The position numbers and the translations under genes were made by a program. The notes beneath the pieces were generated by a model. It was not told the DNA's origin and made no database searches. It was given only the letters and a program-made list of their open reading frames with translations. From Rhodoplanes elegans (lineage in GTDB: Bacteria; Pseudomonadota; Alphaproteobacteria; Rhizobiales; Xanthobacteraceae), in the NCBI RefSeq assembly GCF_016653355.1, contig NZ_NHSK01000074.1, positions 132,178 to 196,177 on the forward strand: a stretch of DNA of 64,000 bases. Direction: 5' to 3'. Numbering within the stretch: the stretch's first letter is position 1; each line of letters opens with the position of its first letter. Of the stretch, positions 24,264 to 35,478 are shown piece after piece.

Positions 24264-25391
24264 ATGGACGTGAAGGCGGCGGTGGCGTTCGAGGCGGGCA
24301 AGCCTCTCGAGGTGACGACCGTGCAGCTCGAGGGACCGCGCGACGGCGAGGTCCTGGTCGAGATCATGGCGACCGGCATCTGCCACACCGACGAGTTCAC
24401 GCTGTCGGGTGCCGACCCGGAGGGCCTGTTCCCGGCGATCCTGGGCCACGAGGGCGCCGGCATCGTCCGCGCGGTCGGGGCCGGGGTAACCTCGGTGAAG
24501 CCGGGCGACCACGTCATCCCGCTCTACACGCCCGAATGCCGGCAGTGCCCGTCCTGTCTCTCGCGCAAGACGAACCTCTGCACGGCGATCCGCGCGACCC
24601 AGGGGCAGGGGCTGATGCCGGACGGCTCGTCGCGCTTCTCGCTCGAGGGCAAGCCGATCCACCACTACATGGGGTGCTCGACCTTCGCCAACTTCACGGT
24701 TCTGCCCGAGATCGCGGTGGCGAAGATCCGCGAGGACGCGCCCTTCGACAAGGTCTGCTACATCGGCTGCGGGGTGACGACCGGCGTCGGCGCCGTGATC
24801 AACACGGCCAAGGTGGAGCCGGGATCGACCGCCGTGGTGTTCGGCCTCGGCGGCATCGGGCTCAACGTCATCCAGGGCCTGCGCCTGGTCGGCGCCGACA
24901 TGATCATCGGGGTCGACATCAACAACGACAAGAAGGCGTGGGGCGAGCGCTTCGGGATGACGCATTTCGTCAACCCCAGGGAGATCGGCGGCGACCTCGT
25001 CCCGTATCTGGTGAATCTCACCAAGCGCGGGGCCGACCAGATCGGCGGCGCCGACTACACGTTCGACTGCACCGGCAACGTCACGGTGATGCGCCAGGCG
25101 CTGGAATGCTGCCACCGCGGCTGGGGCGTCTCGGTGGTCATCGGGGTGGCACCGGCCGGCGCCGAGATCCAGACGCGGCCGTTCCAGCTCGTCACCGGGC
25201 GGGTGTGGAAGGGCTCGGCCTTCGGCGGCGCCCGCGGCCGTACCGACGTGCCGCGCATCGTCGACTGGTACATGCAGGGCAAGATCGAGATCGACCCGAT
25301 GATCACCCACACGCTGCCGCTCGCCGAGATCAACCGGGGGTTCGACCTCATGCACGCCGGCGAATCGATCCGCAGCGTCGTGGTGTACTGA
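24264..25391 (+). CDS. frmA: S-(hydroxymethyl)glutathione dehydrogenase / class III alcohol dehydrogenase
   Basis: A 375-residue zinc enzyme that oxidises S-hydroxymethylglutathione (formaldehyde detoxification) and reduces S-nitrosoglutathione. Catalytic-zinc elements are GICHTDEFTLSG and GHEGAGIV; the structural zinc is held by CRQCPSCLSRKTNLC. The NAD fold GLGGIGLNVIQG and the GVDINNDK acidic residue mark NAD preference. The typical C-terminus (GESIRSVVVY) is intact. The ATG at 24264 follows GAGGAGAGACAGC. No frmR or gfa gene is adjacent, so it is probably constitutive housekeeping. Confidence 0.95.
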   Translation: MDVKAAVAFEAGKPLEVTTVQLEGPRDGEVLVEIMATGICHTDEFTLSGADPEGLFPAILGHEGAGIVRAVGAGVTSVKPGDHVIPLYTPECRQCPSCLSRKTNLCTAIRATQGQGLMPDGSSRFSLEGKPIHHYMGCSTFANFTVLPEIAVAKIREDAPFDKVCYIGCGVTTGVGAVINTAKVEPGSTAVVFGLGGIGLNVIQGLRLVGADMIIGVDINNDKKAWGERFGMTHFVNPREIGGDLVPYLVNLTKRGADQIGGADYTFDCTGNVTVMRQALECCHRGWGVSVVIGVAPAGAEIQTRPFQLVTGRVWKGSAFGGARGRTDVPRIVDWYMQGKIEIDPMITHTLPLAEINRGFDLMHAGESIRSVVVY

Positions 25392-25419
25392 GCGAGGGCT
25401 CTGCTCGTTCCATCGTCGT

Positions 25420-25634
25420 CCCGGGGCGCGGCGAAGCCGCGAGCCTCGTTCCTCAACAGCGGCCCCAGACTTCGGGTGCCCCGGACAAGGTGCGTCGGGC
25501 CGAAGGCTCGACGCGCCGCAGAGCCGGGGCCCAGGGGCCCCGGAGACGGCGGTCCGGCAAAGCCATCATGCGATCGCCCCTGGGTCCCGGGTCACGGCGC
25601 GATGCGCCGCGCCCGGGACACGAGGCTCGTTCCA
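25420..25634 (+). repeat. Interspersed repeat, second copy of the GGGGCCCAGG/CCTGGGTCCCGG family
   Basis: About 200 nt between frmA and secG. It has CCCCGGACAAGG (about 25479), GAGCCGGGGCCCAGGGG (about 25521), CCCCTGGGTCCCGG (about 25577), CCCGGGACACGAGGCTCG (about 25612), and near-direct flanks GAGCCTCGTTCC and GAGGCTCGTTCC at its two ends. The copy at 13271-13430 has the same parts. The rest of the 25392-25853 gap holds no gene that I can support. Confidence 0.8.
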
Positions 25635-25853
25635 TACCGGGACCATTGGGGCCTGCGACCCCTTCCGACCCGCTCGCCATAGCCCGTCTGCCGCTTTTCC
25701 GGGCCGGACGGGTGGAAAAGCGCGGCGGGATCGTGTAGACGCGGCGCGCCGCCCTTATATGTCGCCGGTCGGCCCCCGCCCGTGATCGCGAGGCGGGGCT
25801 AGCCTCGGCCGGATGTCCGGGATTTTTCAGCGTCGTTTCGAGCGGACCGTTCC

Positions 25854-26297
25854 ATGCAGACCGTCGTCATCGTCATCCACCTGATGATCGTGCTCGCCCT
25901 GATCGGGCTGGTGCTCCTGCAGCGTTCCGAAGGCGGGGCGCTCGGCATCGGCGGTGGCGGCGGATTCATGAGCAACCGCAGCTCCGGCAACGCGCTCACC
26001 CGGGCGACCGCGGTCCTGGCGGCGGCGTTCTTCGTCACCAGCCTCCTGCTGTCGGTGCTGGCCGGCATGTCGCACCGGCCGACCACGGTGATTCCGGCGG
26101 CCGACGGCCCGGCCGCCCCGGCGCCCGGCGCCCCGTCGCCGCTCGGCACCGGCGGCGGCGTGCTCGACCAGCTCCAGCGCGGCCAGCCGGCCGCCCCGGG
26201 CGCCCCGGCCGCGCCCTCGGCTCCGGCCCCCTCGGCGCCCGCTCCGGCCGCTCCCGCACCGGCGCCGTCCGGTCCGGAAGTGCCGCGTTCGCAGTGA
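25854..26297 (+). CDS. secG: Preprotein translocase subunit SecG
   Basis: A 147-residue small subunit of the Sec channel. Two membrane helices (about 2-22 and 53-75) flank the family loop LLQRSEGGALGIGGGGGFMSNRSSGN. The C-terminal 65 residues are a low-complexity Ala/Pro tail, common in alphaproteobacterial SecG and absent from the E. coli protein. It lies upstream of pyrG as in many Rhizobiales; tpiA, often next to secG in relatives, is not here. Confidence 0.93.
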   Translation: MQTVVIVIHLMIVLALIGLVLLQRSEGGALGIGGGGGFMSNRSSGNALTRATAVLAAAFFVTSLLLSVLAGMSHRPTTVIPAADGPAAPAPGAPSPLGTGGGVLDQLQRGQPAAPGAPAAPSAPAPSAPAPAAPAPAPSGPEVPRSQ

Positions 26298-26523
26298 CGG
26301 CGGCCGGCCCCGCCGGCACGCATTCGGGCGGCGGCCCAGAGGGCCGCGCACCCCTGATCACCATCCCGTCATCCACCGCCGGGCGAGCCTCGCCCGGCGC
26401 CCGAGGATCTGGAGCCAAGCCATTGCGAGATGGCCTGAAAATTCATGCCGTTCCGGTGCCGGAGCGGATCGTCGGGTCTGCCTTGCGTGCAAAGACCTCG
26501 TCGAATCGTTCCAGCTTGGCTAG

Positions 26524-28164
<1,641 letters not shown>

Positions 28165-28225
28165 CCGGCGCGGCCCGGGCCACCGGCGGGCCGGGCGCGG
28201 GCGCAATGCAGGAAGGACACCGTCG

Positions 28226-28465
28226 ATGAAGCACCTTCTCGCCGTCCTGGTGGCGCTCCTCGCGATCCTGTCGTGGACCTTCGCCGGCACCATCGTCGAG
28301 CTGGAGACCTACCGGTCCGCCAACGCCCAGGGCCTCTGCCACGTCGCCGACGTGAACTACGGGGCCGACGCCGGCGCCCGGGCGCAGCGCGAGCGCTGCC
28401 TCGCCGCGACCACCACCGGCACCAGCTTCACCCGGCACCTCCTGAACGCGCTCGGCTGGTTCTGA
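28226..28465 (+). CDS. Small secreted or membrane-anchored hypothetical protein
   Basis: A 79-residue protein with a hydrophobic N-terminus (LLAVLVALLAILSWTFAG, residues 4-21) that is a signal peptide or anchor. The rest contains two Cys (GLCHVAD, ERCLAAT) that could pair in the periplasm. A good RBS (AGGAAGGA) precedes the ATG by about 9 nt. It follows pyrG by 61 nt on the same strand. No family recognised. Confidence 0.65.
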   Translation: MKHLLAVLVALLAILSWTFAGTIVELETYRSANAQGLCHVADVNYGADAGARAQRERCLAATTTGTSFTRHLLNALGWF

Positions 28466-28601
28466 GCGATCGCGGCAAGCCTCTGTGAACCGTCCGGATC
28501 GATTCGCCCTGATCGGGGCGGCGCACACGCACTCGTGACTCGGGTCGCCCCGCGCCGGGCCGCTAGACTGGCCGCGGTGCATCATTCGAGGCGAGGGGCA
28601 A

Positions 28602-28907
28602 ATGACCAGCGCATTTTCCACGGCGTTCCGCGCGACCGTGCCGGCGATTGCGGTTCTGCTCGCGGGACTCTCGTCGGCCGTGGCCGGGGACACGCCTATC
28701 CGGTCCGGATGGACCGAGATCGGCCCCTCGACGGCACAGTTCGGGCCGGTGCCGGTCATCCGGCTCGGCGCCATCGTCACGGCCGAGATGGCCGGTCCGG
28801 TGGTGATCCTGCGGACCGTCAAAGGCGAGATCCCGATCGATCGCGAGGCGTTCCTGCCGTATCTGACCGGTACGCCAGCCCCCGTGATGGCCCAGGGCGA
28901 AGATTAG
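28602..28907 (+). CDS. Small secreted hypothetical protein
   Basis: A 101-residue protein with a signal peptide (ATVPAIAVLLAGLSSAVAG, cleavage probably after AVA near residue 28) and a mature part of about 70 residues rich in beta-prone sequence (VIRLGAIVTAEMAGPVVILRT). GAGGCGAGGGGC precedes the ATG. No Cys in the mature part and no recognised domain. Likely periplasmic. Confidence 0.6.
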   Translation: MTSAFSTAFRATVPAIAVLLAGLSSAVAGDTPIRSGWTEIGPSTAQFGPVPVIRLGAIVTAEMAGPVVILRTVKGEIPIDREAFLPYLTGTPAPVMAQGED

Positions 28908-28999
28908 AACGCTCCGCGCGCGCCGGCGCGTCGCCACGCGCGCTCTGCTATGATGGCCTGCGACGGGCCGGTCGGCGGGGCGGCCCGGGCGGAGCCGGC

Positions 29000-29563
29000 A
29001 TGAGCCACGACATCTCCACCAAGGCGCAGGCGACCCGCGCGCACACGGCCCGCGCGGACTCGACCGACGTGCCGAGCCTCTATGACGCGGACATCCTGCT
29101 GTGGTCCGAGCAGCAGGCCGCGCTGATCCGCGCGCTCGGCCGCCGCCGCGACCTCCCGAACGACCTCGACATCGAGAACGTCGCCGAGGAGATCGAGAGC
29201 GTGGGACGGTCCGAGCTCGCCGCCGTCGAGAGCAAGATCGAGCTGATCATCTTGCATGTCCTGAAGCTGGTCCTGGAACCGGACGCGCCGCCGACTCGCC
29301 ATTGGCGGGCCGAGATCGCCGGCTTCCATGCCGACCTGCGGCGCCGCTACAGCGCCTCCATGCGCCAGCGCATCGACCTCGACGCGCTGTGGCGGTCCGC
29401 CCGCCAGCAGGCCGCGCTGGCGCACGAGGGCACGCCGGTGCAGCCGGTCGTCGACGGCCTGCCGGAGGACTGCCCGTTCGCCCTCGACGACTTCTTGGGC
29501 GAACCGATCGATCCCGCCGCGCTGACGGCCCGGCTGCAGGCGCCGCCCTCGGCGCCCGCCTGA
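29000..29563 (+). CDS. DUF29 domain protein
   Basis: A 187-residue protein matching DUF29: LYDADILLWSEQQAALIR near the start, then LDIENVAEEIESVGRSE and a long helix VESKIELIILHVLKLVLEP, then PFALDDFLGEP near the end. DUF29 proteins are widespread in cyanobacteria and alphaproteobacteria, often in many copies and with no known activity; some lie near mobile or toxin-antitoxin genes. GGAG is 6 nt upstream of the ATG. It converges with mobA, only 8 nt between stops. Confidence 0.8.
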   Translation: MSHDISTKAQATRAHTARADSTDVPSLYDADILLWSEQQAALIRALGRRRDLPNDLDIENVAEEIESVGRSELAAVESKIELIILHVLKLVLEPDAPPTRHWRAEIAGFHADLRRRYSASMRQRIDLDALWRSARQQAALAHEGTPVQPVVDGLPEDCPFALDDFLGEPIDPAALTARLQAPPSAPA

Positions 29564-29571
29564 TCGGGCTT

Positions 29572-31524
29572 TTACGCGCCCGCGGCCTCTGCCATCCGGG
29601 GCGGGACCGCCTCGCGCTGCGGCTGCATGAAGCCGTCGAAATACGCCGCCAGCGCCGCGTGGCCGTCGAGCGGCAGCACCTGCGCGACGTACTGGTCGGG
29701 CCGCACCACCACCATGCAGCCGGCGGCACGGTCGATGCCCCGCATGGCAAAGATGTCGTGCCCGCCCGTCCGGTGGTCGGCACAAAACACCTTCTCGTAG
29801 TCGCGTAAGCCGAGGCGGCCCTTGGTCGGCAGCAGCAGCGGCGGCAGTGTTCCGATGTCGAGCGTGCGGTGCGGCTCCTGGAACACCGCCCGCACGTCGA
29901 TGACGGCGTCGATGTCCTCGCCGTCGCGTGTGTAGCGGTGCACCGGCGAAACCGGGTCGTCGGCGAGCCACGCGCACAGCCACCGCACCGTCGAGGTTTC
30001 GGCGGACAGATCACCGGCCGGGGCGAAGATAAAAATCCGGAAGCGCCCGTCCGCCTCGATCACGTGGCCGAGATGCACGGGCTTCGCGTCGGCGAGCCGC
30101 ACCACGGGCGCCGAATGGAAGCGCGTTCCGACCACGAAACCGGTCGCGAGATGCTGGTGCCGCCCGTCGCCGGTCAGCAGCGCCGGCGCGTAGCGGGTCG
30201 CGGTGCCGGCCGTGTAGCGGCCGTGCGTGACGAAGTAGCGCCGCGTCGCCTCGGGGTCGACCTCGCGGCCGTCGGCATGTGCCGAGGCGAGCAGCGCGGC
30301 CCATTCGCGGTCGAAGTCGATCAGCTCCTTGGCGATGGCGCGCCGCTCGGCCGAGTAGGTGGCGAGCAGCCTCTCGGGGCTGCGCCCGCGCAGCACGGCG
30401 GCGAGCTTCCAGCCGAGATTGAAGGCGTCCTGCATGGAGACGTTCATGCCCTGGCCGGCCTTCGGGCTGTGGGTGTGGCAGGCGTCGCCGGCGATGAAGA
30501 CCCGGGGCGCGTGGGTCGCGGTCTCGGCCTCCGGCACGTCGTCGAACTTGTCGGTGAGTCGCTGGCCGATCTCGTAGACCGACCACCACGGCACCTCCTT
30601 CGGGTCGAGCCGATAAGGATGGAGGATGCGCTGCGCCTTGGCGATCAACGCGTCGAGCGGGATGTGGCGGGCCGCGACGCGTTCGCCGGCGTCGAGCGCC
30701 GTCAGCTCGACATAGAGCCGCACCAGATGGCCGCCCTCGCGCGGGATCACGATGATGCTGCCTTCGTGCGCCGACTGGATCAGCGCCTTGCAGCGGATGT
30801 CCGGAAAGTCCGTGACGGCGAGCAGATCCATCACGCCCCAGGCGTGGTTCGCCGAGTCTCCGACGAGCTCGCGTCCGATCGCGGCCCGCACGGCACTGCG
30901 CGCGCCGTCGCAGCCGACGACGTATCGCGCCCGCACGGTCTCGGTCGTCGTGTCGTTCGCCGGCTCGGTGCGCTCCAGCGTCACGGTGACGCCGTCGGCA
31001 TCGCGCACGAGCCCGACGACGCGCCGCGCGTAGAACGGCTCGAGCTTCGCCGCCGACTTGCGCATGCGCTCCAGATAGAAGTCGTGCACGCGCGCCTGGT
31101 TGAGCACGACGTGCGGAAACTCCGAGAGCCCGTCCTCGACGTCCTGCACGACGCCGCTGCGCGCGATCCTTTCGGGCGTCGCCGGGTCCGGGCGCCAGAA
31201 GGTCGTCTCGGTGATCCAGCACGCCTCCTTCAGCACCCGCTCGGCGAAGCCGAAGGCGTTGAACATCTCCATGGTGCGGCAGGCGATGCCGTCGGCCTGG
31301 CCGCGCCGCATCGGCTCGCTCTTCTGCTCGACGATGCAGGTTTTTATATCCGCGAAGGCGGCGAGCTGGGCCGCGAGCGTCAGCCCGGCCGGCCCGCAGC
31401 CGACGATCAGCACGTCGACCGACGCGGGGAGGGGTCCCTGCGCGCCGGCGAACGCGGGATAGCGATCCGCGGGATCGACAATCTCCGGATCGCCCGGCAC
31501 GAAGCCGTCCTGATGGAACTGCAT
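29572..31524 (-). CDS. mobA: 3-hydroxybenzoate 4-monooxygenase (FAD)
   Basis: A 650-residue flavoprotein hydroxylase converting 3-hydroxybenzoate to protocatechuate with NADPH and O2. It matches the MobA type of Comamonas in its start ([11 protein letters not shown]), its FAD site ([20 protein letters not shown]), the [27 protein letters not shown] block, the [16 protein letters not shown] second FAD motif and the C-terminal thioredoxin-like domain of phenol hydroxylases. GGGAGG lies upstream of the start. A MarR regulator is divergent, as in the mobA-mobR pair of Comamonas. No ring-cleavage genes are present in the window. Confidence 0.9.
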   Translation of the reverse strand: MQFHQDGFVPGDPEIVDPADRYPAFAGAQGPLPASVDVLIVGCGPAGLTLAAQLAAFADIKTCIVEQKSEPMRRGQADGIACRTMEMFNAFGFAERVLKEACWITETTFWRPDPATPERIARSGVVQDVEDGLSEFPHVVLNQARVHDFYLERMRKSAAKLEPFYARRVVGLVRDADGVTVTLERTEPANDTTTETVRARYVVGCDGARSAVRAAIGRELVGDSANHAWGVMDLLAVTDFPDIRCKALIQSAHEGSIIVIPREGGHLVRLYVELTALDAGERVAARHIPLDALIAKAQRILHPYRLDPKEVPWWSVYEIGQRLTDKFDDVPEAETATHAPRVFIAGDACHTHSPKAGQGMNVSMQDAFNLGWKLAAVLRGRSPERLLATYSAERRAIAKELIDFDREWAALLASAHADGREVDPEATRRYFVTHGRYTAGTATRYAPALLTGDGRHQHLATGFVVGTRFHSAPVVRLADAKPVHLGHVIEADGRFRIFIFAPAGDLSAETSTVRWLCAWLADDPVSPVHRYTRDGEDIDAVIDVRAVFQEPHRTLDIGTLPPLLLPTKGRLGLRDYEKVFCADHRTGGHDIFAMRGIDRAAGCMVVVRPDQYVAQVLPLDGHAALAAYFDGFMQPQREAVPPRMAEAAGA

Positions 31525-31599
31525 GCATCCTCCCGTCGGCGGACTTTTGTCTGTTGGCCGCCGTTGTCGTCCGCCGTCTTCGCCGTGCTCGTCCCACCC

Positions 31600-31680
31600 T
31601 CCGCTCATCCCCGCGAAAGCGGGGATCCAGGGCCATGGAGCGTGGAGCCTATGGGTCCCCGCCTTCGCGGGGACGAGCGG
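31600..31680 (+). repeat. Interspersed inverted repeat between mobA and its regulator
   Basis: The left arm CCGCTCATCCCCGCGAAAGC and the right arm GCCTTCGCGGGGACGAGCGG are imperfect complements; GGGGATCCAGGG and GGGTCCCC sit inside. The core is a common Rhizobiales intergenic palindrome. It lies between the mobA start and the MarR operator, in the promoter region of mobA. Confidence 0.8.
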
Positions 31681-31713
31681 AAATTGGGTGTTCGCGCGAC
31701 GACTGATATTGAT

Positions 31714-31738
31714 CAGCATACTGACGATCAGTATGCTG
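31714..31738 (+). promoter_or_regulatory. Perfect palindromic operator for the MarR regulator
   Basis: CAGCATACTGA (31714-31724), a CGA centre and TCAGTATGCTG (31728-31738) form a perfect 11-bp-arm palindrome. It sits 49 nt upstream of the marR ATG and within the shared regulatory region with mobA. MarR dimers bind palindromes of this size, so both genes are likely controlled from here. Confidence 0.8.
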
Positions 31739-31787
31739 TCAATCACGCGACACCCGACCGGACGCGACGTTCTCGAGCGAGGCCCGC

Positions 31788-32252
31788 ATGGAGGATCCCA
31801 AGAACATGCCCGGCCATCTGGCGCGGCGGTTCCAGCAGATCGCCGTCGCCTGCTTCGTCGCCGAGGTGGAGAAGGCGGGCTTCGATCTCACGCCGGTGCA
31901 ATACGCGGCGCTCGCCGCGATCGCCGCCCAGCCCGGAATCGATCAGATCGGGCTGGCCGGCCTGATCGCCTACGACCGCACCACCATCGGCGGCGTCGTC
32001 GACCGGCTGGTGCAGAAGGGTTTCGTGGTGCGCGAGGAGAGCCCGATCGACCGCCGCGCCCGCGTCCTCACCCTGACGCCGGCCGGCAAGACGACGCTGC
32101 GCGCCATCGGCCCGGCGGTCGCGGCGGCCCAGCGCACCATGCTGCGCGGCCTCGGCGCGCAGGAGCGCCGCGACCTCGTCCGCCTGCTGCAAAAGGCCGT
32201 CGCCGGCGGCAACGCGCTCAGCCGCGCCCCGCGGCGCGAGATGGCGGGGTAG
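31788..32252 (+). CDS. mobR: MarR-family repressor, probable MobR
   Basis: A 154-residue winged-helix regulator. MarR features: [52 protein letters not shown] (in parts), with the wing [14 protein letters not shown]. Placed divergently from mobA with a perfect palindrome between, it should repress mobA until 3-hydroxybenzoate binds, as described for MobR in Comamonas testosteroni. That assignment rests on context. ATG at 31806 is an alternative start. Confidence 0.85.
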   Translation: MEDPKNMPGHLARRFQQIAVACFVAEVEKAGFDLTPVQYAALAAIAAQPGIDQIGLAGLIAYDRTTIGGVVDRLVQKGFVVREESPIDRRARVLTLTPAGKTTLRAIGPAVAAAQRTMLRGLGAQERRDLVRLLQKAVAGGNALSRAPRREMAG

Positions 32253-32263
32253 GGCGGCGCGAA

Positions 32264-32395
32264 GCCGCCGTAGCCCGGCCGGAGCGAAGCGACGGCCGGG
32301 ACGGGCCTCGCCGGAGGAATCGGCCGGGGAAGGGTCGGGGACAAGCCGCGCCGTGGGCTCCCGGGTTTCGCAGGCTCAACCCGGGCTACGGGTTC
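32264..32395 (+). repeat. Interspersed repeat between marR and kdsA
   Basis: The left part has GTAGCCCGGCCGGAGCGAAG and the right part GGCTCAACCCGGGCTACGGG; both are forms of the GTAGCCCGG...CCGGGCTAC repeat family of Rhizobiales. The region also includes the smaller GGCGGCGC/GAAGCCGCC structure. No gene is visible in it. Confidence 0.7.
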
Positions 32396-32464
32396 CATAC
32401 GGGCACCGGTCGGATGCGGCGCGCCGTTGACCCGGCTCGCGGGGGGCGCCATGGTCCGCGCGCC

Positions 32465-33343
32465 ATGACCATGTCCGTCACATTCGCTCCCTCGTCCGTC
32501 GTCGCCGTCGGCCCGTCCGAGAACCCGGTCCGGTTCGGCAATGCGCTGCCGCTGGCGCTGATCGCCGGCCCCTGCCAGATGGAGAGCCGCGCCCACGCGC
32601 TGGAGACCGCGGCGGCCGTCAAGGAGATCGCCGGGCGCGCCGGGATCGCCGTGGTGTTCAAGGCCTCGTTCGACAAGGCGAACCGCACCAGCCTGACGGG
32701 CGCCCGCGGGGTCGGGCTCGACGCGGCACTGCCGGTCTTCGCCGAGATCCGCGAGACGCTCGGGATGCCGGTGCTCACCGACGTGCACGACGCCGGCCAG
32801 TGCGCGCCGGTCGCCGAGGTGGTCGACATCCTGCAGATTCCGGCGTTCCTGTGCCGGCAGACCGACCTCCTGGTCGCCGCGGCGCGGACCGGGCGGATCG
32901 TCAACGTCAAGAAGGGCCAGTTCCTGGCGCCCTGGGACATGGCGAACGTCGTCGCCAAGGTGACGGGCGCGGGCAATGCGAACGTGCTGGTGACCGAGCG
33001 CGGCGCCTCGTTCGGCTACAACACGCTGGTCTCCGACATGCGGGCGCTGCCGATCCTGGCGCGCACCGGGGCTCCCGTGATCTTCGACGCCACCCATTCG
33101 GTGCAGCAGCCGGGCGGGCAGGGGACGTCGTCGGGGGGAGACCGCGCCTTCGTGCCTGTGCTGGCGCGCGCCGCCGTCGCGGTCGGGGTCGCCGGCGTGT
33201 TCATCGAGACGCATCCGGACCCGGACCGGGCGCCGTCCGACGGCCCCAACATGGTACCGCTCGCCGATCTCGAGGCGCTCCTGTGCCGCCTGGTCGCCTT
33301 CGACCGCCTCGCCAAGGAGGCTCTCGCCGAACCGGGTGATTGA
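32465..33343 (+). CDS. kdsA: 3-deoxy-8-phosphooctulonate synthase (KDO-8-P synthase)
   Basis: A 292-residue enzyme condensing arabinose 5-phosphate and phosphoenolpyruvate for the lipopolysaccharide inner core. Family blocks: [71 protein letters not shown] and [21 protein letters not shown]. Cys in AGPCQ is the metal-type marker position. The start is weakly supported: no clear Shine-Dalgarno precedes ATG 32465, and a second ATG lies two codons on. Synteny with pyrG and eno is standard. Confidence 0.95.
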   Translation: MTMSVTFAPSSVVAVGPSENPVRFGNALPLALIAGPCQMESRAHALETAAAVKEIAGRAGIAVVFKASFDKANRTSLTGARGVGLDAALPVFAEIRETLGMPVLTDVHDAGQCAPVAEVVDILQIPAFLCRQTDLLVAAARTGRIVNVKKGQFLAPWDMANVVAKVTGAGNANVLVTERGASFGYNTLVSDMRALPILARTGAPVIFDATHSVQQPGGQGTSSGGDRAFVPVLARAAVAVGVAGVFIETHPDPDRAPSDGPNMVPLADLEALLCRLVAFDRLAKEALAEPGD

Positions 33344-33393
33344 ACCCGCGGGCGCGGCGTCGCAACCTAGTCTCAGGACAAGGGGGAGACGCC

Positions 33394-33798
33394 ATGCTGC
33401 TGCAATCGCTCGCCGGGCTGCCGGCCTTTCTGGCCTATCTGTGCACCGCGCTGGTCGCCTCGGTCCTCTACCTGTTGATCTACACGCGGGTGACGCATCA
33501 CGACGAGTTCGTCCTGATCGCCAAGAACGTGCCGGGCGCCGCCGTGTCGCTCGGGCTGGCGCTGCTCGGCTTCGCGCTACCGGTGGCGAGCGCCATCGCC
33601 CACGCGGCCTCGATCCTCGACTGCGCCGTGTGGAGCCTGATCGCGCTCGCCGTGCAGATCGGCGTCTATTTCCTGGTGCGCATCCCGGTCCCGGATCTGT
33701 CGAACCGCATCGCCGCGGGCGAGCTCGCGCCGGCGATCTGGCTCGGCCTCGCCTCGCTCGCCGCCGGGGCGCTCAACGCCGCCTCGATGTCGTACTGA
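33394..33798 (+). CDS. DUF350 membrane protein (YjfL-like)
   Basis: A 134-residue inner-membrane protein with four hydrophobic helices (about 8-29, 47-68, 76-98 and 108-130), the DUF350 pattern (FVLIAKNVPGAAVSLGLALLGFALP). GGGGGAGACGCC precedes the ATG at 33394. It starts the three-gene module with the YgiB-like protein and the ATP-grasp ligase; the same association is known in gamma- and alphaproteobacteria (yjfLMC/ygiBC). Its role is unknown; possibly an envelope channel or anchor for the ligase product. Confidence 0.85.
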   Translation: MLLQSLAGLPAFLAYLCTALVASVLYLLIYTRVTHHDEFVLIAKNVPGAAVSLGLALLGFALPVASAIAHAASILDCAVWSLIALAVQIGVYFLVRIPVPDLSNRIAAGELAPAIWLGLASLAAGALNAASMSY

Positions 33799-33822
33799 GC
33801 GCGGGCCGAAGGGGCCGAGGAC

Positions 33823-34221
33823 ATGAAACGCTCCACCCAGGTCGGGCTGGTGCTGATGTCGGCGCTCGGCGTCGGCGGCACCGCCTACATGCTGATGCCG
33901 GGCCGCGACTGCCGGCCGCCGGACACGCCGGAGCAGGCGGCGCTGCACGCACCGCTGACGCCCGGCGCCGCCGCCGCCGCGGTCCCGGCCCAACAGCAGA
34001 ACTGCGCCCCGCGCGGCTCCTCCGGCTCGTCGGGACGCTGGAGCAGCAGCGGCTCGTCGTGGTGGCACGGCTCGTCGTCCTCGTCGTCGGGCCAGACCGG
34101 TCCGGTGGTCGCCAAGGCGGCGAGCGGCACCGCGTCGTCGGCCGCCTCGTCCTCCGGCATCGGCGCGACGCTCCGCAGCGGCTTCGGCTCGTTCGGTCGT
34201 GCCATGTCGTCGGGAGGCTGA
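33823..34221 (+). CDS. YgiB-like small secreted protein with Ser-rich tail
   Basis: A 132-residue protein with an N-terminal membrane/signal segment (VGLVLMSALGVGGTAYMLMP, residues 7-26), two Cys (DCRPP, NCAPR) and a Ser/Gly-rich C-terminal half with WW in the middle. Similarity to YgiB/YjfM rests on layout and context: it lies between a DUF350 gene and an ATP-grasp ligase gene, 24 nt and 2 nt from them. It may be a substrate or partner of the ligase. The sequence alone is of low complexity. Confidence 0.65.
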   Translation: MKRSTQVGLVLMSALGVGGTAYMLMPGRDCRPPDTPEQAALHAPLTPGAAAAAVPAQQQNCAPRGSSGSSGRWSSSGSSWWHGSSSSSSGQTGPVVAKAASGTASSAASSSGIGATLRSGFGSFGRAMSSGG

Positions 34222-34223
34222 GC

Positions 34224-35411
34224 GTGCAGCGCATCGCCTGCCCGGAGCGCGACGACTGGCGCGAGACCGCCGAGACGCACGGCTTCGCGTTCCACACCAT
34301 CGACGGCGCGCCCTACTGGGACGAGACCGCCTACTATGGCTTCACGCTCGAAGAGATCGAGCGCGACATCGAGGCGCCGACCGCCGAGCTCGACGCGATG
34401 TGCCGCGAGCTGGTCGCCCGCGCGGTCGGGGACGAGCGGATCCTGACACTCCTGAAGATCCCGCAGGCCTACTGGACTTACATCGCGGCGAGCTTCAAGC
34501 GCGGCGATCCCTCGCTCTACGGCCGCTTCGACCTCTGCTACGACGGCACCGGGCCGGCGAAGCTGCTCGAATACAACGCCGACACGCCGACCGCGCTCTA
34601 CGAGACCGGCGTGTTCCAGTGGCTGTGGCTGGAGGAGGCGATCGCGCGGCAGATCGTGCCGGCCGGCAGCGACCAGTTCAACGCGGTGCACGAGACGCTG
34701 ATCGCCGGCTGGCGCAGCGTCGCCGACACGGTGGCGCGCCAGCAGGGCGAGCCGGTCGGCACCGTGCACCTCGCCGGCGCGCTGGAGAGCGCCGAGGATC
34801 TCGGCACGCTCTCCTATCTGGAAGACACGGCCCGGCAGGCCGGCCTCGACACCGTGACGATCGCGATGGACCGCATCGGCCGCAAGCGCAACGGCGACTT
34901 CGTCGACGAGCAGGACCGGCCGATGACCCTCGCCTTCAAGCTCTATCCCTGGGAGTGGATGTTCCGCGAGCAGTTCGGCCGGTATCTTCCCGGCGCGTCG
35001 ACGCGCTGGATCGAGCCGCCCTGGAAGGCGATCCTGTCGTCGAAAGGCATCCTGCCGCTGCTGTGGTCGATGGCGCCGAACCATCCGAACCTGCTGCCCG
35101 CCTATTTCGAGGACGACCCGGAGGCGGGCCGGCTCGGCGAGTCCTACGTGCGGAAGCCGCTCTACTCGCGCGAAGGCGCCAATGTCGCCATGGTGGTGGG
35201 CGGCGAGGTGCTCGACTCCGACAGCGGGCCCTACGGCGCGGAGGGCTTCGTGCGCCAGGCCGTCGCCGCGCTGCCGCGCACGGCGGGCGGGTATCCGGTG
35301 CTCGGATCCTGGATCGTGAACGGCGAGGCCTGCGGCCTGTCGATCCGCGAGGACGCCTCGCCGATCACCAAGAACACCTCGCGCTTCCTGCCGCACGCGA
35401 TCCTGCCCTGA
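34224..35411 (+). CDS. ATP-grasp amide ligase, glutathionylspermidine synthase family (YgiC/YjfC-like)
   Basis: A 395-residue ATP-grasp ligase: YWDETAYYGFTLEEIERDIE, YGRFDLCYDGTGPAKLLEYNADTPTALYE (in parts), KLYPWEWMFREQFG, EPPWKAILSSKGILPLLW, and PTAGGYPVLGSWIVNGEACG-like end (SWIVNGEACGLSIRED). The C-terminal glutathionylspermidine synthase fold is present but the amidase half is absent, as in YgiC/YjfC. Family members are proposed to form an amide bond between a carboxylate and an amine or peptide. The start is GTG at 34224, with GGGAGG upstream, 2 nt after the previous stop. Confidence 0.85.
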   Translation: MQRIACPERDDWRETAETHGFAFHTIDGAPYWDETAYYGFTLEEIERDIEAPTAELDAMCRELVARAVGDERILTLLKIPQAYWTYIAASFKRGDPSLYGRFDLCYDGTGPAKLLEYNADTPTALYETGVFQWLWLEEAIARQIVPAGSDQFNAVHETLIAGWRSVADTVARQQGEPVGTVHLAGALESAEDLGTLSYLEDTARQAGLDTVTIAMDRIGRKRNGDFVDEQDRPMTLAFKLYPWEWMFREQFGRYLPGASTRWIEPPWKAILSSKGILPLLWSMAPNHPNLLPAYFEDDPEAGRLGESYVRKPLYSREGANVAMVVGGEVLDSDSGPYGAEGFVRQAVAALPRTAGGYPVLGSWIVNGEACGLSIREDASPITKNTSRFLPHAILP

Positions 35412-35478
35412 CGGCGGTGCGGACATTCCGGCGCGCCGCGATCTTGTCGCGCCGTCGCGGTCCTGTACAACACCGCGC

